Shown: positions 34,440 to 46,900 of the stretch, piece by piece
Numbering within the stretch: position 1 is the stretch's first letter
Layout: each line of letters opens with the position of its first letter
From: Lepisosteus oculatus
Taxonomy: Eukaryota; Chordata; Actinopteri; Semionotiformes; Lepisosteidae
Length of the DNA stretch: 64,000 nucleotides
Assembly (NCBI RefSeq): GCF_040954835.1
Contig: NC_090718.1
Span: 12,787,532-12,851,531 of the forward strand
Direction of reading: 5' to 3'
Translations under genes and position numbers: made by a program
The notes under the pieces: model-generated
The model's input: the letters and a program-made list of their open reading frames with translations, nothing else
Told to the model about the DNA's origin: nothing
Database searches by the model: none

Positions 34440-34665
34440 GTATCCAGTGCAGTGTTGCAGACTCAAACGCACACGCTCACAGCGGGACAAATTTTCCCCC
34501 GTAGACAATGAATCTACCAGCACGTCTTTGGACACGTGGGAGGGAACTGGTGTACCTGTGGAAAATCCGTGGGGGATGGGGGAGAACATACAAACTCCAC
34601 ACAGATAGTATCCCGGGAATTGAACAAAGGGCTCTGTGCCAACCACTGCCTCACTGTGCAGCCTG
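34440..34665 (-). repeat. tRNA-derived SINE (family A)
   Basis: Shares tctttggacacgtgggaggg and gagaacatacaaactccaca with the other family A copies. The head in inverse (ccaaccactgcctcactgtg) lies at 34640-34660. Confidence 0.75.
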
Positions 34666-37600
34666 TGTAATAACCCCCACAAAGAAAATCAAAGCCCACT
34701 GTGGTGCTCCACTTTCATGAAGAGTCTGTATCTCTGGACGATGAAGTCCCAGAAATAACCTCATCTGTAGCAGAGCAATGCGAAAGGAACACGCTCTTAT
34801 GAAACTTAATTAATGCTAAGAAATGCTTTACCGTCAATACAATGTTAATGGTCACGGTCTGTTTGATGTTCAAAGGCACAGTTCTCACAGTGTAGTGTGG
34901 CTTCTCCTCTGTGAGTCTCAATTTCCCTTTGTTGCTGTTGTCAAATTGTACAGGTTCTGTCATTTAAAAGATCCATGGTTTGTATAATGTATGTTTATTC
35001 AGATCTTATTGACGGAGCACAGTTCTCAGTAAGTAGTGTTTTTATCAAACTTGCTAGTGCATCTCTAAATGCAGGTGTACTGAAGTTTAAAAATTAAGTG
35101 TGGTAGATTTAACCACAGGTTCAGTGAGCTCGGAAGGGGCTGTAACATGCTTTTGTTTGAGCAAACTCTCTGCTAGGTGCAACTTTAGTTAGTCTCAAAA
35201 ATGGCACCTAAGGTAGTGTGGCGTGACTTTTCAGATCAGAGAATGGAACGCTGAGCTTTGTGGTTCTAAAAGAAATTCAGAAAACTCCAAAAATCGAATT
35301 CCTTCTTGTGCCTCTTGAATGAGGTGTACACCGCATGTAAATTCAAGGTCATTCCCATGCTGATTAACCCTCGCTTCCTGTTCTTTTCCCCTTCCTGGGG
35401 GCTTAAACTGCTTAATTCAACACACTGTGTGTGGAGCTGGTTATGGCTACAATGTCTTCCAGGCCTCTAACGTTTACTGAATTAATGATGTCTGCATGCA
35501 CCCGCTTTTAAGAGCTGATTTATGGGCACCTCTGCGAAAAATTAACTAAGTGAAATAAACATCACCCCTTTCATTTGGTGCTTTACAGTATGCTTAAGAG
35601 CAGATGTTGCCCATGCTGGCAGCCTCTCAAGAAGCACTGCTGGCTGTGTACATGTGTGTGGGCTTGGATAGTCATTAACTTTGTAGAAGATTAATTACCG
35701 GGTTCCTTTTTTTGCTCTAGCTCAGCGAAAAATAGTTTGCGATATTATTTCTTCTAGATTTAAGCTTACATGTATAGATGAAAGAGTTTGGAAGTGATTT
35801 TGAGCTTTACTGTATGAGCAGAATGTTTTTTTTTTACTTCCAACACCCAGTGGGAATGGTATTTTCAAATGTTCACAATTTGTTTTTTCCCCCCATTTCA
35901 AGTAAAGCCTTTCTTGCTATATACCCTTAACCGACTTCCAGGTTTTATGAAGTATTTTTCTGGTTCCATCCAAGGCTGATCCGCTTTAATCTTTGTAGGG
36001 AAAAAGGACTTTTTCCATTCTATTCCACTGGATTTGTCTGCCTAGGTTGATCTTGAATTATTTAATGATCTTCCCTACGGTGCTGGTTGGCTTGAAATCT
36101 AGCTTTGGCACATTTTTGGGACAGACCAGTCTGTCTCGCTGAGCTCTGTGTTTTTGTGGTTTTCACTGTTCGCCTGTGGGAGGAATGCATTCCTCTGCTC
36201 AATTATAGGTAGACTGTAACACAAGTGCAGAAAATGAAATATGTCCTTCAAACATATGCAAATCTTAATCTGTGTTGACAGTAATTAATACTGCGAAGGA
36301 ATATTGGGAATGCACAATGTTGACATTCAACATTAGGAATTAGATTTCAGCACCGTAAAATATCAGGGTGAGACAAGGCTGCCTTGTTTTTTTAGGAGGT
36401 CGTTAAGAGAGTTTTTTGGACTTACAGTTAAGGCAAGATGGCTCTAGAAAATGCCTTATGACATTGAAATAATAGTTTGCAGTGTGTTCCTATGTCAACA
36501 CGTCTGGCTATCCTAGTCTCATTTTCATAACTCGCATTGCTGTTTGAACATGGGAAAGGGATTACAGGCTGGAAACGCAGGTGTCGAATCCGAGACATTT
36601 CTCAGAATATTTTTTTTCCTGTAATTATTTCCCTGTGTCTGTGGAACACTTGAAGTACAGAGATATTAATATCTGCAGTAGGGGGCCACAGAATACGTAC
36701 CGGCTGACTACATTAATAGTGAAGACACACCAAAGTGATGTGCACTCACTGAATTAAACACATTTTCCCTCTTCAGCTCATGGAAAACTGTGAAAATGCA
36801 GCAAACATTGGGCTGGGGGGTGTTATGCCTTTAAGGAATTCTGGAAATACAGAGGGGTGTGGGGAGTCTTGTTCATCTGTTTTCTGTTCTCCTCTTGTGG
36901 ATGCCTATATTCTGCTGTATATGTTATATATAGATTCTGCTGTGCCTTTTTCTTCCCATGACTGTCTCATGGTATCAGTGACTGTCCACACAGAGAGAGA
37001 TTGAAGTGGAATTCGGTAGTTTCTAGCAGCACAAAGATCGCTCAGTGGTTATAATGAAGGTGCTTTTTGTTCTGCATTTTCATATCATCATCACGAGGTA
37101 TGATTTCACTTAAAAGAGGCTTATATTTCTCTTCTGATGGAAATAAAACGATCTGCCAGAGGCTCTGATTAAAAAAAAAATTGCTTGCATGGATTATAAC
37201 CCAAGCAGAGGCGTGATTCCATAATTCTAGGATTTTGCTGGTATTATTCTTCGGTGGAAGTGATAAATATACCTTAAAGAAGGCTGGTGCTTCTCATTTA
37301 TGTAGGACCAACATCGCAGTTTTTTTTTTGTTCTAATAACCAGGTTAAATGGCAAAGATACAGTACAAGTTAATAGGAGAATGAGCCAACTAGGATGTTT
37401 TGTTTTCTTTTTAAAGGAGGGGCCCCAAGTCTAGTGAGACTCTTTCTGGAGGCAGGGAAGATACGAAATCGAATCAGTCAGGTTTGTCAGTGATTTGCTC
37501 TTGTCCTCCTTCAGGATTGATTAAGAGAGCATAACCACGAGGTAAAGTCACATACTTCTGTATAAGCACAAACATGATTTTAATATGGATGAAACATAAA

Positions 37601-39698
37601 ACATATCCAAGAGAGTGCATTAGAGTCACAACCTCTTATGCTTTGGTAATAGAATTATTAAGATATTGACTCTAATTCTGTGCCAAGGTAAGCGGCAAGT
37701 TGGGCCAAATTTATTTTTTTTATATTCTGAAAAGATCTGTATGAGTTGGGGATTTCCCATTCATACATGTAGAAACATTATACAGTTTACGGTGTTGTCT
37801 TTAGCAACTGTGGCATGTCTCTAAAAGGCCTGCTAGCAGTCTTTGAAAAAAGAACAAAAGTGAATATTACAAAGAATCGCAATTGCATTATTTAAATTTT
37901 CACTTTAAGAGCTGTCTTTTTTTTTTCTTAACCCAAGAAAATAAGAATAATCACTGATCCCCAGAATATGGGTAAAAATAAGGATTCTCTGTGGTCTTTT
38001 TGGTGACTTGTGTATTATGGTTTGAGCCACAGTCTGCAAATTAGCATCTTCTTGAATTACTTAGATTATAGAGAACATGGCCTCACTGTGGTCACATTAT
38101 AATAAAGGGAAGAACCAGGATCTCTCTTCCCTTTTTCTGTGTGTCATCATGGTTTCAGTTTTTGTGACACTTGCTGTACGTTTATAGCAATCTTTAATTG
38201 CAATATAACATTATTTCACTGTAATTTGCTGTGCTACGGGCTTTGATATTGAAGATACATCAGCCTTGATTTCTTTAGGTGCAATGAAGTGCACAAAATT
38301 GGAAAAACAACACCTGACTGGAAGAAGTTATGCTAACATGCGCAGAAGATTGCTCATTTCACTTGAGGGTCAGAAAGTCGTCTGCGCTGCAGGTCATGTT
38401 CTACAGCTGAGATTGAGATGTTATTGAGGTGTGTGGCTGCGTCTGTCTTGAGAGGCACAGGAGATCGGTGTGATTGGCGAGACAGTAAGTTACAGTAAGG
38501 CACTTGCCGCATAACAAGATGAGGAAATCTCATCCAGCTGTTTGGCGGTGCTTTTGAGCTTTGAAGACAATCTCTGGAAATACCTGTGAAAACATTACAT
38601 CAAAGACCAAATGTGGCCGTGATGACTTGCATAAAAAAAAAAGAAATGAGCACCTAGTTCCCAATGCAGAGTGAAAATACTGATTTTCTTTTATAGTCTG
38701 TTTGAAAGCTGTAGATTTACAAGATTGATATACTTTATCCTCCTGGATTTACATGTTGTATATATGCAGACATTTCTGTTATAACTCCTTGTAATCCGAA
38801 GTATTTCTTTTAACTATCAAACACATCTGAGCACTTAAAGAGTTTGGATTCCCACCTGCAGAATGCAAACAGGGCTGCTGTGATGGTTTCCCGACTTTAT
38901 AACCGTACCATATACAAACTGCTAAAAGCAACTTTGTTTCTTCCTTTTTTCGCAGTGGGGATCTGCTATCAAGTACTTAAAAGTGGTTTTGTAATTTATA
39001 ACTGGCAGACTGAAACTGTGGTTCGTTCTGGGTTTCTGGGAAATATGGAAAACCTCCTTCATACAGCGAGGTATCTCTATGAGGTGCTTTTCTTTTCAAT
39101 AAAGTGAAACTAAAAGTTCTTAAAATAATCAGACCACAATAAAAGCCCTCCAAAGTATGTAATCAGTTAATATGCAGTGCAGTGGCACATAAAAATATGA
39201 GGTGCCTTGTTTAGGGCATTAGATTAATGCAGTAGACCATAATCCCTGAACATGAGCTTTGTTTCTCTTTCTTTATAAAGTGGTTGAAATAATTTTCATG
39301 TATATTGTCTCTCAAAATTAATCCCTTGGAAGGATTCAGGCTGGTAAAGCCAGGTGAATTCCCTGGCTTTATAAACCTTTTTAATGAAAGGTGTATAAAT
39401 CAGTCGGAGAGATTTGTTGCACTTTTTTATACTGTTTTGTGAAATATCTGCAGACCACATCGGTGGTCTCATGTGCGTCGCCTAGAAATAAAGAGATTTC
39501 CTGGCTGTAATCTCGAAAACAACCAGCAGCTACAGTATGCGTGGCGTCAGATGTTCAGTAATCCTTTATAATCCCCAGGCCTTCGTTTGAGGTAAAAATG
39601 AGGGGCTTGTGGTTTTCTCCAGAATCGCGTCGTCTGACGGGGCTGAAGTGTGCAAAAGTCATGTCACCAGCAGAGCGGTACAGTCCCCCCTCCCCCAG

Positions 39699-39716
39699 CC
39701 CCCCCCCCCCCCCCCC
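39699..39716. repeat. Poly(C) run of 18
   Basis: An 18-base C homopolymer within a C-rich stretch from about 39685. Length is likely variable or error-prone in assembly. Confidence 0.9.
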
Positions 39717-40034
39717 AACAGCGCAAGAGCTGAAGCAATTTTCTCACTTCTCCACCTAATCCGGTGTGTAGTTGGTGCGTCCCGTCTGCAGGTGCTGCAC
39801 TTCAGTGGTGGATGAAATGATCCCCTGCTGTATGTTAAACACTTCCTTTGGGGTGTAAAACACTGCATCGGTGCCGGGAGTTAATATTCTCAATTGTTGC
39901 AGTAAAGGTGTTTGCCAAGTTATTCTTAACGGTGATAATGAGAATACAAGGCCGGTATTCTCAACTAGATGTTTAGGCTGTCGAAATGAGGTGCATTTTG
40001 AAATTTGGACCATGAACGTGTTGCCCTTGTTGTC

Positions 40035-40112
40035 TGTGTGCCTGCCTGTCTCGTGGAGAGCAAGCTGGGGTATTCAATAATAAAGTGCTATTAAAGTGAT
40101 CTTCTCTTATCT
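40035..40112 (+). repeat. Family B SINE, 3' fragment
   Basis: Matches only the 3' part: tcgtggagagcaagctgggg, then a degenerate tail ending in cttctcttatctg. Confidence 0.6.
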
Positions 40113-40444
40113 GAGTGAAGTCTATGTTCCGAAAAGGCTTCTTCAAGCCCAGAGGTTGTGAGGAACTTCATTAGTGGTGCAAAGTTACGGGCAGAAGAAG
40201 ACCTGGCCCAGCACATGCTTTCTTCCTCTTAATGACTTGTTCTTGACACTTCTTCGCTGTAAGTGACCGCAGTCAGTAGACCGTTTATATTAACGCAGAA
40301 TTTAAATACCACTGATGGTCTGCCTTAAAATAACTCCTCAATGGATGCCTTCTTTCCATAGCTTTGCATCACGCTCCAGTTGTGCAATACTGGCAGCTTC
40401 TGCTTATTTCCTCAGTTGAGGATGCAGGTCCTTTTTCTACACGG

Positions 40445-40712
40445 GTTTGGGGGGAGTCAGAACCTAGTCCTGCAAGCAAGAGGTGCAAGGTAGGATATGG
40501 GATATGGAAGCCAGTCCATCACTGGGCACACATGGGCACAGGCACACCCTCACAACAGGGCCACTTTTCCCAGAAGCCAGTTGCATGTCTTTGGACTGTA
40601 GGAGAAAAACCCACCTGAACATGGGGAGAACATACAAACTCCACCCAGACAGACCCCTGGGAATAGAACTCATGGCCCAGGCACTGCAAGACTGTGCCGT
40701 GATGCCGACCTG
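40445..40712 (-). repeat. tRNA-derived SINE (family A)
   Basis: Contains gtctttggactgtaggagaa and ggggagaacatacaaactcc. It ends 88 bp before the acceptor of the ST3GAL4 start-codon exon. Confidence 0.78.
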
Positions 40713-40800
40713 CTTCTGAAAGCTGCTTCTGAAAGCTGCAGCGCTTGCTCCTCCTGTCGGGATTATTTTTCTCATGTTGCCTTGTTTTCTTTCTCTCCAG

Positions 40801-40872
40801 GACAACAACATGCAACATTCAGAAACGAGAATGAGAAGGAACAGGTGAAGATGTCCCTCAAGACTGCTAAAA
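40801..40872 (+). CDS. ST3GAL4: ST3GAL4 start-codon exon
   Basis: The acceptor ttctttctctccag ends at 40800 and the donor AAAA|GTAAGC begins at 40873. The start is ATG at 40851 with A at -3. Only MSLKTAK plus one base are coded. The acceptor shows that at least one untranslated exon lies upstream. Positions 40810-40848 form a 12-codon upstream ORF. Confidence 0.8.
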
Positions 40873-40930
40873 GTAAGCTTCCCTTCATGAAGACAACTTC
40901 CACTCGCAGTGGAATTTTGCTTCTGAAACA

Positions 40931-40977
<47 letters not shown>

Positions 40978-43900
40978 CTTTATTTTATATAGCGCTTTTA
41001 AAGGTGGCTTCTCAAAGCGCTTTACAGGGTGACAATAACAATAAATAAGAAGACTACAACAATAAATAAGAAGATTTCACAAGATAGGACACAATTATAA
41101 TTACAACAATACAACAATAACAATAGAGGAGACCGTGGAAGGTGGTATTAAGAAGAGCAGAGGGGTGAAGAATGGAACCAGTTAAGTAAAGGCTTTTCTG
41201 AAGAAGAAGGTTTTGAGTCTGGATTTGAAGGAGTTTAGAGAAGGTGACTCTCTAATATCCTTGGGCAAAGAGTTCCAGAGCTTGGAGGCATAACAGGAGA
41301 AGGCCCTGTCACCCATACAATGAAGACGGGCTTGGGGGACAGTAAGGAGGGCAGAATTTGAAGAGCGGAGGTTGCGAGTTGGGGAGTAGGGCGATAAAAG
41401 TTCAGACAGGTATTGAGGTGTAAAGTAAAGGATAAAATCGCATTTGCCTGATATGATGAGTATTGGTGTGATATACACCACAGTAGCGACATTGTAAAGG
41501 ATTTACAATAAGAAAGGGTCGTAAGTCCAGCATAAAAAAAAATGAAATGCATTATGTGTGGCAGAGAAGTCGCAAAGTGTGCGGAATCTACAAAGTGTTG
41601 TCCTGATTTGTTAAGAGGTTGTATTCCTTATATTTCCCTGTCAATTGGTGATATCGGCCTAATGGAATAAGACCTTTTCAGTGTTAAATATTTTAAGTAG
41701 GCAGTTTCTCATGGCATGAATTCCAGCGTGTTTAACAGTTCCAAGCAATGCTTTTCAAGTGAGATTTACACAGAGTTCAAGACCGGTAAAATATGTTATG
41801 CAACTGGCCACAGACTCTGTTATCTGTTGTTGACAGTTCATGTTTTGTAGAAACTTAACCTGTAGCTACAGTATGTGGCTGTGTGGGTATTGCCTCACGA
41901 TTACAGTCTTTTTTTAAAAATGTTCCCGTCTCAACCTGCTTCTAGAATAAATGGGAGATCCGCCTGATCCTTTAAATACCGGGTAGTGGATTGGCCAAAA
42001 TATGGAAAACAAAAAATGTGGACTTGGATTGGAGAATATTTTCTCCGTTCACGTCAAGAGGGGAGAAGGCATGCAGCTGGTGCAGATGGCAGGCGAGCGC
42101 TTACTTCTGGGCTTTACAAGATAGATTTTTACACAGCAAAACGGAGAACTCGACTCTTCTCGGCATCTGGGGCGCCTGTGCGTCATCACTCCAAATGAGT
42201 CTTTTCTTCACAAGGCTGGTCTCCATGTGTGAAAGAGGTGTCTCATGAAAGTGAATTCCTGAGGCAGATGTACAGTATGGACGGAAGATCTTGGATTTGG
42301 CTTCAGTGTTTCTCTCTGTGACTCTGGTTTCCCACTTTTTATAAATGAGCAGTGTTTTTGGAAGGAGCAGGTTAAAATTCTCTTTACATTTTCAGAGTTA
42401 AGGATAGTTTACTTATGAGGATTAGAGTGTTTTGACAAAATATACTAAGGATATTCTAGTATTTTTAGTAATGTGAACTGGGGGAAAATGCAACTCAACC
42501 TTTGTGTGTTTCAGACATAGAGGGCTGTGTGCTGGGTATGTTGGTATAAACAATGTACCTGTTTTAACAGGTATTTTGCATGGTACCTATTGGTTTCCTT
42601 GCAAGGTAATGTTTCACTACTTCTCTTTGCCTTGAAAAACCAATCCAGAGCTCACAAGACGGCAATTAATTTTAGTTTAATTCCACATGCTAAGTAATGA
42701 ATCTTTTAAATGGGATTGAATTTGTGTATGAGGCCAAAAATACCCAGGCATGCACACTGTTATGCAGTTTTGTCTTTTTTGATTCTTCCTTTGAATTAAA
42801 ATGGTTGTTGGAGATAAAGAGATGAAGGAGACACCTGGGAAGTGAGATAATAATATCAATTTTCTAGTGCTTTGTAGTTGGCTTTGCACCCCAATTTATA
42901 AATGTGCTGCCTGTCCTTGGTCAGTAGGATAAGTGGGCATATATGAGATAAGATGGCTGTGTGCCCAGAACTTTTGTCTAGTCTGCAACTTAGATATGAT
43001 TAATAACCATATAGGGATGTGTTATTGTCTTATCATTCGTTCAGAATATGTTGTAGCTGTAGAACCTACATGTATGTAGATATGTAGAACCTGTTTGTTT
43101 CACGGTATGAAAGACCGTCTTTAGTTGCTTATTTTTTAGTTCGGTGGTCGCTAGCTGTTCTTCCATATGCATATGAAATAAAGAGACTTCTACTACACAG
43201 ACACCTGGACTTTGTCATTTGTATGACACAATAAATTTGGTAGGGACTCCTCTTTTCTAAAAAGTCCCTTATCCTCTCCATGTTGCTGTCGAGGGTTTTT
43301 CTGAAGCTGTAGCGAGTACAAAAGAGAAAAATGAGTTTGTGGTGCTTGTAGTCGTCTGATAATTGGGGATATAGCTCAGTGGTAGAGTGCACAGTTAAAG
43401 AACATGTCAGAAGCTGAAATGAAAGCTTTGCGTGAAATAATTGATTTTAACTATGAAACCCCTTTGTAGCCTCCTTAAGTTTATCTCAGGATTTAAATAA
43501 AAGATAAATAATCTTCCAGTGTGCAGTTAATGGTGTCCAGATTCCCCTGTTGGGGGACACACGAGCACAGTTGTACTGTTTATTGTTGCAGATTCCAACA
43601 ATGTACTGTATAATATAATAATATGCAGGAACATTTTTATAGTAATTGTTACAATGAACAACTTTACTTGGTACTGGCCACAGTTATTGTAACATTTTAG
43701 CACATTACTAATGCCGCAAAAATAATAACTCAAAATAATGCATACAGTATGTCCGGGTGGCTGTAAGTGCACCTCTTCGTCTCCCAGACTTTTTTAAGGT
43801 AACAACAACACGCCGAGCTCAATGAAAGGTAACATATTTCTATTTTACATGGCATCTTAGGAAATGTTAATGCAATCTAGTTGTTATACATGTACAGACC

Positions 43901-46900
43901 AGTACATGGGACCATTACGTTAACCAGGTGACCCATTGCTGTAATACAACACAAGCGCTACAACCGAGCAAGTGGCTCATTGCACAGAAACGTCGAATGT
44001 CGGAATGCTTCAGTCTGAAAAATACGTGGCATGTAAACTGGCCAATTTGCACAGACACCTGCAACTAGTTACAGTATATCTAGTTACTGGTTTGCATGCA
44101 CAGCATTTTTTTTTGCAGAACGTGGGCTAAGCCAGTGCATGTTTTTTTTTTCCAAAAGTATGTTCTAGTATACTGTGTCCTGGGACTTTTTACTGTGATT
44201 CTGTTTAGTATGAATAGGCTGCATTGTTTCATTTTTAATTCCTTCGCTTCAGCTGACCTCCATTGTGCAGTACCATCGCAAGTTGTAGATTCTTGCAGAT
44301 CATGTGATGTTGCATGATGACCCCCTTGCAGCAATGTGACTTTTGCTTCATGATCTTCAGTAAGTTTGTCCTAAGGTATTTCCAGAGACTTAATATCTTC
44401 CCTTGCATAGTGATCATGCAGCCCAGTGTCAGAAATGTCAGTCACACCTCATATTCTCGTGACCAGCACCGTTACTGTCTACGAAAAATCTATTATCACC
44501 TTATTATTAGTGATGTTATAAACAGTTACGAGATGCACCTAATGGATGTGTGTGTTTCAGGCTATGGCCAGGACTAGGGCTTTGTTACTAAATTTCAATT
44601 AATCTTCAAAAGAGGATGGTTATTATTTAAATGTAGATATACTTCCATAATGTATTGCATTTAATAAAATGTTGAAAATCCCTTTTATAAACTCAACCTG
44701 GAATATGACGTAAAAGTTTTAATGTAGGTAGTGTTCTCGTCTGCAAGTGAATGGGCTTGATGGTTATTTCACTTTTTAAGTTACAGACTAAAGTTCCAAT
44801 GCAGCTCATCGTGATCAACTCGAGCCAGAGGACTGTCCCTGACATTTAAACATTTTAATACTTCCCTTTAATGCTTTACTTTGTGGTCTTGTACTGTTAA
44901 TGTTTAAAAATGAAACATTGATGTTTTTGTCTTTGAACATAGTCTGAGTGGAGTGCAGATCCATGCCTGAAATTAATAAACAAAATGCCAAATGTCACAA
45001 AGACGTTTACAAATTTTGCATTTTCCAAAGTGGTTCCCAAAATGCAAATCTTACTATGTAGAATTAATTCATTTTGTTCTTTCATGTGAATGGTTGCAAC
45101 ATTTTTCGATTTGATTTGTACATAACTTTGATCCTGAATGCCTGTTGGCAGACTTAGTGGTCTGTAAATAGTATCACTGTGTTTATTTAGTACAGTTGGA
45201 GAACGGAAAAGACTGTTTGGCTGAAATAATTTTAGTCCCTCTGAATACTTTGTGCAAATATTGTGAAACAAAAAAAAATGTTACAGCCTTCAGCAGTGTT
45301 TGTGGTTTGTGTTTGTTCAAATGTTCCTTTGCAATAGTGGAGTTATTTTCTAAAAAGGTGCAAAGGGGTTTTTGAAAAAGAAACCCAGGTTGCTTTGACC
45401 GAACCAGCAAGTCAGATTAGACTCCTTTTTAAAAACTGGCAGATCATAAAAAACATATAGTTAAACCATGGTAAAGTCAAACTTGAAAAATAGGGGGCTT
45501 TCATCGAAATGCCAGTCTTTTCTTCAATTAATCCTCAAAAATCAAAACTATCAGGAGAAACCCAGTTGAAGTAATTAAGGATCAATTGGGTACTTAAGGG
45601 GAACTGCAGTCCCAATTTCTCAGACTAGGTATGAAATCTCAGTAATTAATTGATGGTAGAGCAAACTTTTACAAGTTTCAGATTATCATTAATTTTTAGA
45701 AAGTTCTGTATGGTTGGCACTGTCGCAAACCTCTGATCTCACCACGGGCGAGAGAGAGAGATTGCCAGAGTTGTGATGTAAAGCAGCCCTTCCTGCTCAC
45801 TAGTACCTGCAAACAAAAAATGGAAACCTGGTCTACAAACATCATTAATCCTTTTTAGGCCAAGAGATGGGTAATAAACACAGGCACTGATGCTGTTCCT
45901 TAACGAGATTCAGCGTGATGTACAAGCGAATAAGTACTGGTTGTGCAGCAGACAGTTCTCCACAGAAATGTTCCAACGTGATCTGCATTCAGAGTTAACA
46001 AGGTAACAAATCGTATTTGTCAGCAAACCATCTGAAAGTCAGTTATTTTGAATTCAATTCAGTTGCACTCATTCAAATTGGCAGTCTGCTTAAATTATTT
46101 AAAAACATATTGCCTTTCATGCATTGGTTTAATAACATTATACTTTAAATGAATTAATACAGTAGCATAGTTCACTTTGTCTGAAGCATTCGCTTTTTTG
46201 CAACAGAAATTCGTTTTCAAATATTGGCTGTTTAGAAAGGCACATGTGTTGAATTTATTTCTGATTTGGCGTTTTACATGTTTAGGAACCCTGATTATTT
46301 CATAGTTCATAATATGAAATACATTTTTATTTTAGATACTAAACCAGAACTTTTCCTACCACTATTGCCAAAGCAACTGACGAATAGAGAGCGCAATGAG
46401 AGGGTGACATCAGTGATTGATAGAAAAATACCAAACAATCTTCACAGTTTAAGATCATAACTATGATTAAGACCTAAGTATAGACCTAAGATGTGCATTG
46501 AATATGGCTCTACAACTAAGAAGAGTATTTCAATTGGCTTAAAAGAGTTGTGTTCACATACCTGCTTATTTACAAAGCACTGTAATGGTGCCACCTCATG
46601 TCACCAGAAGTTTTGTTGCCGCGTTCTGAATCACAGGTAATGATGGCAATATGCAATACGCATACCTGGAAATTTTCTCTGTTTTGTGATGTAAAATTGG
46701 AGGTTTTGCACCTTACATGTACCTACATTGAAGTTTGAAATACCGAATTTAGAATAATGTTGCAGTTCCCCTTTAAGCTCTTGGAAGGTTCCAAGTCTTG
46801 TGATAGCAACAAAGGCATTGAACGTTTTCTATTTTTAATTATTTTTCACGAAAAATCTGTTTTTTACTTAAATATTGTTGGTTATAAAATCTGATTCAGT

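Larger units (their letters stand above)
24200..40800. other. DCPS-ST3GAL4 interval, no coding gene recognised
   Basis: About 16.6 kb with no frame I recognise as an exon. It contains two SINE3 copies, a GCCGAAACGTTG repeat, a LINE-like fragment, a family A SINE and SINE B/C scraps. The untranslated first exon(s) and promoter of ST3GAL4 probably lie here, because its start-codon exon has an acceptor. A CpG-bearing stretch around 27.84-28.13 kb is one candidate. Confidence 0.6.

Noticed and set aside
38844-39107. Open frame with hydrophobic stretches
   Set aside because: No ATG-context, splice or homology support; hydrophobic runs are expected from T-rich DNA.
43365-43440. Functional tRNA gene
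   Set aside because: No anticodon stem-loop, T arm or B box after the first 26 bases.
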